From an uncultured Lentisphaeraceae bacterium (GTDB lineage: Bacteria; Verrucomicrobiota; Kiritimatiellia; RFP12; DVOR01): a DNA stretch of 47,027 nucleotides. The stretch's first letter is position 1. Each line of letters opens with the position of its first letter. Under the pieces are notes generated by a model. It did no database searches, had not been told where the DNA came from, and saw nothing but the letters and a program-made list of their open reading frames with translations. Below, in pieces: positions 42,447-47,027 of the stretch. The DNA is taken from the NCBI GenBank assembly GCA_949288955.1, contig CASEMS010000014.1, positions 1 through 47,027 on the forward strand, given 5' to 3'. The position numbers and the translations under genes were made by a program.

Positions 42447-43988
42447 ATGTCTGCGCAACGGAATGGGAAATGGTACGCTGTAACAGCGGTGGGCATCCCG
42501 CTCGACAAGGCGACGCTCGTCTTTGAGGAAGGCTCGGATGGCTTGCTGCGGCCGCTGAAGACGCTTGAACGCAAGGAATTGGCGCAAGGGCTGCGCCAAC
42601 GCGCGGGCCTGATGCCAACGCCCGTGGAGGCGGAGGAACAGGCCTTCGCCAAATGTTTCTTCGCGGCGTGCAAGCACGGGGAGCCCGTCGAGGCGAGATC
42701 CGCCCGCGCGGTCGAGGCGGTGCGCATGTTGGTGCGCGTGGCCGATGGGCGGGTGGTGGCGCGCGAGGCGGTGAACATCCCCGCCGAGGCGCAAGCCTTC
42801 GCCCGGGTGCCGCACCCCGGGACGGCCACGGGGTGTTGGGAGGCGGTGCGGGCGGTCGAGGCCGAGCGCAACCGGCTGGCCCTGGAGATGGTGGCGGCGG
42901 AGTGGCCGCGTTGCCTGCGCGAACGGCGGCTGGTCTTGCGCGACGCGCGGATCCGCGTCTTGCTCGATGGCGCGGCGGCGGCGGGCGATGTGTCGGCGCG
43001 GGTACGCTTGGGGCGCGAGGCCTACGAGCGTCACGACGACGCGGAGGCGGTCCGCCGCCTTGCGGGGTTGGAGGATCGCGACGCGATGGCGCGTGCGGTC
43101 CTCGCCGTGATGGGGCTGGAGGGCCGCTTGCCCAAGGGCGTCTTGGCGCCCGAGGTGCGGGCGGGAGACCCGTGGCCGCTCGCCGTCCCGAGCCGCCAGG
43201 CGTTTGGCCTCTGCCTCGCGGCCGTCAAGCGCGCGGGCGCGTCGCCTCAGGGCGCTGAGGATGCCTGGAAGGCGCACGTCGATTGCGGCGTGGTCGAACG
43301 CCTCCAAGGCGCGGCGCGCGCGGGCTATCCCTTCGCCCAATGGTGGCTCGCCCGCCTCTACAAGGAAGGCGTGGGTGTGGCGCGTTCGCCGGAGCGCGCG
43401 GGCACGTGGCTCGCCGCCGCGGCCGCCGCCGGGCGTCCCGAGGCACTCGGCGAGTTGGCGGCCTTGCGGCAAGACGCCGGGGATGCCGCCCTCCCCCCGT
43501 GGTGCGGCGTGCAGACGCACAACCCGCTGTGGGACGGGCTCCGCGGCGAAGACCCCGACCTTGACTTCTTCGCGCTCGCCGCGAAACGCCACAATCCCGC
43601 CGCGCTCGTCGTCGTCGCCCGCCGGACGGCGCGCCACGACCCCGCGCGCGCCAAGGCACTCTTCCAGGAGGCCCTCGCCCGCGGTCGGACGGAGGTGCGG
43701 CAGGATCTCGCCGAGTTGGCCGAGAGCGGGCAGGACGTGGCGATGGCCCTCCGCATGAGGGAGGCCGAGGCCAAGGCGCACCCCGGCGATTGCTGCGCCG
43801 TCTATCGCTACGGCGCCGCCCTCCAAGCGGTGGGGCGCCTCGCCGACGCCGAGGCCGCCTATCGCCGTTGCCTCGACCTGTGCGGCAACTTCGTCGGCTA
43901 CCAATACGGTTTCATGCGCCACAAAGCCCAAGAGGCCCTCAAAGCCCTCGGTTGCCACGACGCGCCCAAGAAGACGCCCGGAGCCTAG
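42447..43988 (+). CDS. Sel1/TPR-like repeat protein, paralog B
   Basis: A 513-aa cytoplasmic protein. The N-terminus NGKWYAVTAVGIPLDKA and a REAVNIPAEAQAFARVP motif (about residues 107-122) define a domain shared with the gene at 44157; I know no family for it. The middle holds Ala-rich helices (VLLDGAAAAGDVSARVRLGREAYE). A classical Sel1 repeat is seen in GYPFAQWWLARLYKEGVGV and RAGTWLAAAAAAGRPEAL (about 292-335). TPR-like helices end the protein (AVGRLADAEAAYRRCLDLC). AGGGAGGGGG gives a strong ribosome site. In the same frame, directly after the stop, lies the C-terminal remnant of another copy. Confidence 0.8.
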   Translation: MSAQRNGKWYAVTAVGIPLDKATLVFEEGSDGLLRPLKTLERKELAQGLRQRAGLMPTPVEAEEQAFAKCFFAACKHGEPVEARSARAVEAVRMLVRVADGRVVAREAVNIPAEAQAFARVPHPGTATGCWEAVRAVEAERNRLALEMVAAEWPRCLRERRLVLRDARIRVLLDGAAAAGDVSARVRLGREAYERHDDAEAVRRLAGLEDRDAMARAVLAVMGLEGRLPKGVLAPEVRAGDPWPLAVPSRQAFGLCLAAVKRAGASPQGAEDAWKAHVDCGVVERLQGAARAGYPFAQWWLARLYKEGVGVARSPERAGTWLAAAAAAGRPEALGELAALRQDAGDAALPPWCGVQTHNPLWDGLRGEDPDLDFFALAAKRHNPAALVVVARRTARHDPARAKALFQEALARGRTEVRQDLAELAESGQDVAMALRMREAEAKAHPGDCCAVYRYGAALQAVGRLADAEAAYRRCLDLCGNFVGYQYGFMRHKAQEALKALGCHDAPKKTPGA

Positions 43989-44130
43989 GGGCGCGAGACG
44001 GAGGCCGTGGAGGCCTTCCGGCGCTGTCTCGACCTGCCGATCGTCGGCAGTTACAGTGTCATTTATGTCAAGCAGGCGGCCGCCCAAGCGCTCGATCGGT
44101 TGGGCGAACCCCGGCACGTTGAGGATTGAC
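43989..44130 (+). pseudogene. C-terminal remnant of a further Sel1-like paralog
   Basis: Reading on in frame past the TAG of paralog B gives about 46 codons ending in TGA at 44128-44130. GRETEAVEAFRRCLDL matches GRLADAEAAYRRCLDL of paralog B and GRTDEAVDAFRHCLDL of paralog C, then YVKQAAAQALDRLGE matches the same C-terminal helix. It has no start codon or ribosome site. It is the tail of a lost copy, left by deletion or unequal recombination in a tandem array. Confidence 0.85.
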
Positions 44131-44156
44131 CAACCCAAAGTGAAAGGAGCACGACA

Positions 44157-45704
44157 ATGACGACGGAACACAATGGACAATGGTATGCTGTGACGGAGGC
44201 GGGCATCCCGCTCGCCCAAGCCTCTGAGATTTTCGAGGAAGTGGACTATGGCCTGTTGCGGCAACTCTCCCCCGATGAACGGGAGGACTTGAGCACGTGC
44301 CTGGAGGAAGACGACCCCGACGGCCTTCTGGGCGACGGCGTGGAGGGCATGATCTCCGCCGAGGAGTTCTTCGAGCCGGAAAAGTGGCGGGCGAAAGTGC
44401 AGAAGGATTCCGATCGCGCGGTCGAGGTCGTGCGCGAGTTGGTGCGCGTGGTCGGCGGCAAGGAGGTGTCGCGCGAGGCGGTGAACATCCCCGCCGAAGA
44501 AGCGGCGTTAGCCAAGGCGCCGCTCCCCGGGACAATCGAAGGTTGTCTGGCCGAAGTGCAGGCAATCGAGGCCGAACGCGACCGTCTGGAGAAAGCCATG
44601 ATGGCGTGGCCGCGCTGTCTGTCCATGCGGCGCCTAGCCTTGCGCGACGCGCGTATCGAAGCCTTGCTGGAGGCCGCGGCGGGTTTGGGCGATGTGTCGG
44701 CGCGGCTGCGCCTGGGGCGCACCGCCTATGAGAAATACGACGACCAAAAGGCCGCCCGCCATCTCGCAGGCTTGAAGGATTGCGACGCGACGGCTCGCGC
44801 AATCCTCGCCGTGATGCGCCTGGAAGGGCGTCTGCCCGCAGGCGTCTCCGCGCCTATGGTGCACTCACGCGAACCGTGGCCGCTCGCCGTCCCGAGCCGC
44901 CATGCCTTCTTCCTCTGTCGCGAAGCCTTCCGGCGCGCCGGTTGGTACACCGCGCCCGACACCGCCGCTGAGCCCATCTGCGACGACGATGCCGAGACGC
45001 CTATCCCGCCCGAGGCGGTCGAATGGCTCCGCGCCGCGGCCTGCGCGGGTTACCCCTTCGCCCAATGGTGCCTCGCCCTCCTCTATCGGGATGGCAACGG
45101 CGTGGAACGCTCGCTGGAGCGCGCATTGTCGTGGACCGCCCTCGCAGCCGCCGCAGGTCGCCCCGAGGCACTCCATGCGCTCTCGGAAGGAAACTTGGCC
45201 GCCTTTGGCGAAGCACATCTGCCCTCGTGGTGCTCCGTGGAGCCAAGGAATCCGCTTTGGGTGGACGTCTCCCACGAAACGCCCTCGCTCGACCTCCTGG
45301 TGGTCGCCGCGCAACGCCATCACCCCGCCGCGCTCCTCGACCTCGCCGAACGCGAGGAGGAGGCCAACCCCACCCACGCCAAAACGCTTCTCCGCGAAGC
45401 CGACGCCCGCGGCCAGGCCGAGTCCAAAGCAAGACTCGCCGAATTGGCGGAAAAGACGCATGACTGGCCCGAAGCCATCCGTTGCCGCGAAGCCCTCCTC
45501 GCGCAAAGCCCCACCGATTGCCTCGCCGCCTACTGGCTCGCCCGCGACCTCCGCGCCGCAGGCCGCACCGACGAAGCCGTGGACGCCTTCCGCCACTGCC
45601 TCGATCTCTGCGACAACTCGGACGACTTCAACCGCGATTACGTGCGCCGCAATGCCCGCCGCGCCCTCCGCGCCCTCGGTCAGACCCCGCCAAACAAACA
45701 CTAA
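44157..45704 (+). CDS. Sel1/TPR-like repeat protein, paralog C
   Basis: A 515-aa paralog of the gene at 42447, alike along its whole length: NGQWYAVTEAGIPLAQA at the start, REAVNIPAEEAALAKAP (about 104-120), MRRLALRDARIEALLEAAAG, the Sel1 repeat GYPFAQWCLALLYRDGNGV, and a C-terminal TPR-like RTDEAVDAFRHCLDL. It has an acidic insertion (EEDDPDGLLGDGVEG, about 46-60) and a longer region before the Sel1 repeat. AAAGGAG precedes the ATG. Codons are less extremely GC-rich than in housekeeping neighbours. A terminator follows. Confidence 0.8.
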   Translation: MTTEHNGQWYAVTEAGIPLAQASEIFEEVDYGLLRQLSPDEREDLSTCLEEDDPDGLLGDGVEGMISAEEFFEPEKWRAKVQKDSDRAVEVVRELVRVVGGKEVSREAVNIPAEEAALAKAPLPGTIEGCLAEVQAIEAERDRLEKAMMAWPRCLSMRRLALRDARIEALLEAAAGLGDVSARLRLGRTAYEKYDDQKAARHLAGLKDCDATARAILAVMRLEGRLPAGVSAPMVHSREPWPLAVPSRHAFFLCREAFRRAGWYTAPDTAAEPICDDDAETPIPPEAVEWLRAAACAGYPFAQWCLALLYRDGNGVERSLERALSWTALAAAAGRPEALHALSEGNLAAFGEAHLPSWCSVEPRNPLWVDVSHETPSLDLLVVAAQRHHPAALLDLAEREEEANPTHAKTLLREADARGQAESKARLAELAEKTHDWPEAIRCREALLAQSPTDCLAAYWLARDLRAAGRTDEAVDAFRHCLDLCDNSDDFNRDYVRRNARRALRALGQTPPNKH

Positions 45705-45760
45705 GCCGAACACGGCGCCCCAAAAGCCTTCCCCGGCGATGCGCCACACCTCACCCACTC

Positions 45761-45794
45761 GCCCCCGATCTCACCCGAGACCGGGGGCTTTTTT
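45761..45794 (+). terminator. Terminator of the Sel1-like operon
   Basis: GCCCCCG / CGGGGGC stem with an inner TCTC / GAGA extension, followed by six T. Confidence 0.88.
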
Positions 45795-45838
45795 GCTTCT
45801 GCAGGTGCCAATTCGCGGCCGCGCGGTGTGGTCGAAGA

Positions 45839-45867
45839 TTGACAGAATGGGACAAAAGGTATATACT
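45839..45867 (+). promoter_or_regulatory. Near-perfect sigma-70 promoter
   Basis: TTGACA (45839-45844), exactly 17 bases, TATACT (45862-45867). It is the strongest promoter seen in the window and lacks the TGn extension used elsewhere. Start near 45874. Confidence 0.82.
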
Positions 45868-45873
45868 ATTAGG

Positions 45874-46115
45874 CACATAGTTTGAGTTGGGGCAGTGTCT
45901 CCGCCTGTCGGCGACCTCCTGCCGCGTCTCAGACGCATAACGATGCGTTCACGCATACTTTCGTTCAACGGGAACTACCACATTTCCACGAGAGGACGAA
46001 GTACTGCGGAGGCGCGTCGGGGTCATCCCTTGGCGTGTACTCTCCCGTGCTGTTTTCTCTCAATGCTGTGGTAGGCCCCCGTTGGAAACAGGTCAGACGG
46101 AGGCACGCCTTTTTT
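45874..46115 (+). ncRNA. Putative structured RNA or long attenuator leader
   Basis: A strong promoter is followed by about 240 bases without a plausible ORF. The arm 45895-45907 (GTGTCTCCGCCTG) pairs with 46094-46106 (CAGACGGAGGCAC) with one mismatch and one wobble; ACCT (45914-45917) with AGGT (46090-46093) extends it. Inside are GCGTC-TCA-GACGC (45924-45936), ATGCG-TTCA-CGCAT (45943-45956) and smaller hairpins. Six T (46110-46115) follow the closing stem, as in a terminator. The same 3' arm (46099-46107) can instead pair perfectly with 46116-46124 (CGTGCCTCC). I do not recognise a known RNA family. It may be free-standing or the leader of the gene at 46153. Confidence 0.45.
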
Positions 46116-46152
46116 CGTGCCTCCATCCGAGCAACAACCAAGGAGACACGCA

Positions 46153-46644
46153 ATGGCCCCGCCAATTGTCCTGAAAGTCGGAGAGACGGAAGCGAAGCAC
46201 ACCCATGTGGAGGTGCTCAATTCCTTTTTCGGTGCACACCTCGCGCCCGGAGGGCACCAAAGGGTCTTTTATCCCCTGGAGGCCGACGCGGCCCAAGTCT
46301 GGTTCCCCGTCTTCTGCGAGGGGGATCCCGCCGATGTGCGCGTGATGGAGCAGTTCAACGACAAGAACAAGGATTGGGCGAACGTCCTTTCCGAAAACGG
46401 CACGCGCCTGACGGAAACCTGGCTGGCGCGCGCGGGCGCCACGTGCGACACGGCGCGGAAGTTGGAGACGCTGGAGAAGTATCCGAACCTCATCGTCTTC
46501 GGCACGGACATTGCCGAGAAGACGACGCGCTATCGTTTTCTGGGCTGTTTCCGCCTCGTCCGCGAATCCGGCGCGAAAGGTGGCGCGAAATCCTTTACGC
46601 TCGTGTACGAGCGCGTGAGCGACACTTACGAGGTCAAGGCCTAA
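46153..46644 (+). CDS. Small protein of unknown function
   Basis: I do not recognise this 163-aa protein. It has no signal peptide or membrane helix. The middle is charged (EQFNDKNKDWANVLSENGTRLTETW). The C-terminal RYRFLGCFRLVRES followed by FTLVYERVSD has the alternating strand pattern of PUA-like or SRA-like beta-barrels that occur in restriction-linked proteins; this is a weak resemblance. AAGGAG lies seven bases before the ATG. It is preceded by a 280-base structured leader and a consensus promoter, so its expression is probably regulated at the RNA level. The sequence is followed by repeats rather than a terminator. Confidence 0.72.
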   Translation: MAPPIVLKVGETEAKHTHVEVLNSFFGAHLAPGGHQRVFYPLEADAAQVWFPVFCEGDPADVRVMEQFNDKNKDWANVLSENGTRLTETWLARAGATCDTARKLETLEKYPNLIVFGTDIAEKTTRYRFLGCFRLVRESGAKGGAKSFTLVYERVSDTYEVKA

Positions 46645-46777
46645 CCCATCGGCATGGTTGCCGCGCGGCCGTTGTGTGGCCGTGAATCGAGTGAACACCG
46701 AGGCCTCGCCTGGCGATGGCCTCAACAATGGAAAGAAGGTTAAAATGAACGTGAAAAACACCGTTCCACTCGTAATG

Positions 46778-46846
46778 TGTCAATTGAAAAGTGCACCGAA
46801 GGAGGGATAGGTGGTTGGTTGGATGTGTCATTGAAAAGTGCACCGA
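46778..46846 (+). repeat. Direct repeat pair, possible insertion-sequence end
   Basis: TGTCAATTGAAAAGTGCACC (46778-46797, plus GA) recurs as TGTCATTGAAAAGTGCACC at 46826-46844, plus GA, 48 bases apart. A TGT start and repeated motifs near an end are typical of IS21-like elements. No transposase is visible in the remaining 180 bases. Between 46645 and 46777 there is only a short ORF (46745-46810) with a GAAGG site. Confidence 0.55.
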
Positions 46847-46847
46847 G

Positions 46848-46891
46848 CCCCCCTTTCCTCGGGGCGGCATGCCGCCCCGAGGAAAGGGGGG
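46848..46891. repeat. 44-bp perfect palindrome
   Basis: The arm CCCCCCTTTCCTCGGGGC continues into the centre GGCATGCC and its exact complement; every one of 22 base pairs matches. A cruciform or, in RNA, a long hairpin is possible. No T-run follows on the + strand. Confidence 0.9.
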
Positions 46892-46905
46892 GGAAGAAGT
46901 CAGGG

Positions 46906-47027
46906 ATGTTGCGTCATAAAGAGCCTCCGGAGGGTTCTCTCGCACTGTTGGCGGAGGAGGATGGCATTGAGGTGGGGTGGCGGCGGTTGGGGAAGGAGGG
47001 CGTTGAGGCGTTGCCAGGGTGTCTGAG
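46906..47027 (+). CDS. Possible start of a gene running off the window
   Basis: ATG 46906 opens a frame to the window end (about 40 codons, beginning MLRHKEPPEGSLALLAEEDG). Composition is protein-like with acidic residues. No good ribosome site is visible and the frame is too short to recognise. It could equally be noncoding. Confidence 0.25.
   Translation, partial: MLRHKEPPEGSLALLAEEDGIEVGWRRLGKEGVEALPGCL

Noticed and set aside
45885..46685. 267-codon forward frame covering the structured leader and 46153 gene
   Set aside because: Wrong frame for the gene with the AAGGAG start, Arg-rich shadow composition and non-ATG start.

Overview
The window is a GC-rich bacterial chromosome segment with 30-odd genes. 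Tol-Pal, Tat and undecaprenyl-diphosphate synthase point to a Gram-negative envelope. A one-sulfatase, an exo-sialidase, a large GH3 glycosidase and a giant surface protein with autotransporter-associated beta-strand repeats suggest a glycan-degrading member of the PVC group (Kiritimatiellota, Lentisphaerota or Verrucomicrobiota), perhaps gut-associated. This placement is inferred from gene content only; no 16S gene is present.

Layout. 1-715: a 373-bp tandem duplication carrying a terminator. 716-6822: AAA-ATPase/PD-(D/E)XK protein, GT2 glycosyltransferase, CPA2 antiporter and thrC, all forward. 6998-8970: reverse purA-uppS, sharing a bidirectional terminator with thrC. 9088-12859: forward BI-1 family protein, a secreted coiled-coil protein, hisD and an unknown protein. 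12914-15464: reverse trpS and sulfatase. 15590-16401: a CAU tRNA, rpmI and rplT. 16694-18651: a compact two-gene ATPase/nuclease-like module. 18728-22460: epmA and uvrA. 22843-25570: sialidase, exonuclease and CPBP protease with overlapping genes. 25668-28499: GH3. 29360-35054: a giant beta-helix-type protein broken by a G10 tract in its signal peptide. 35610-40983: tolB, pal, tatB, tatC, rdgC and a PP-loop ATPase. 41468-45704: tandem Sel1/TPR-like paralogs plus the remnant of another copy. 45839-46644: a perfect consensus promoter, a structured RNA or leader and an unknown small protein. The right end holds direct repeats and a 44-bp perfect palindrome.

The intergenic DNA is the most unusual part. 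Ten arrays of an 11-bp near-palindrome, TCRGCSGCYGA, repeat with an exact 22-bp pitch, three to six units each, and lie almost entirely between genes. Beside them are three copies of a composite palindromic element, a large hairpin built of 9-bp repeats, and terminators whose U-tract is paired with an upstream A-tract. Most genes are preceded by an extended -10 promoter of the form TGnTAnnnT, and two of these (epmA, tolB) imply leaderless transcripts.

Best candidates for undescribed biology: (1) the 22-bp phased arrays; (2) the homopolymer-controlled giant surface protein; (3) the ATPase + PD-(D/E)XK pair at 16694-18651; (4) the structured RNA at 45874-46115 with two mutually exclusive 3' structures. 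All readings were made by eye; similarity and fold statements need HMM and structure searches.
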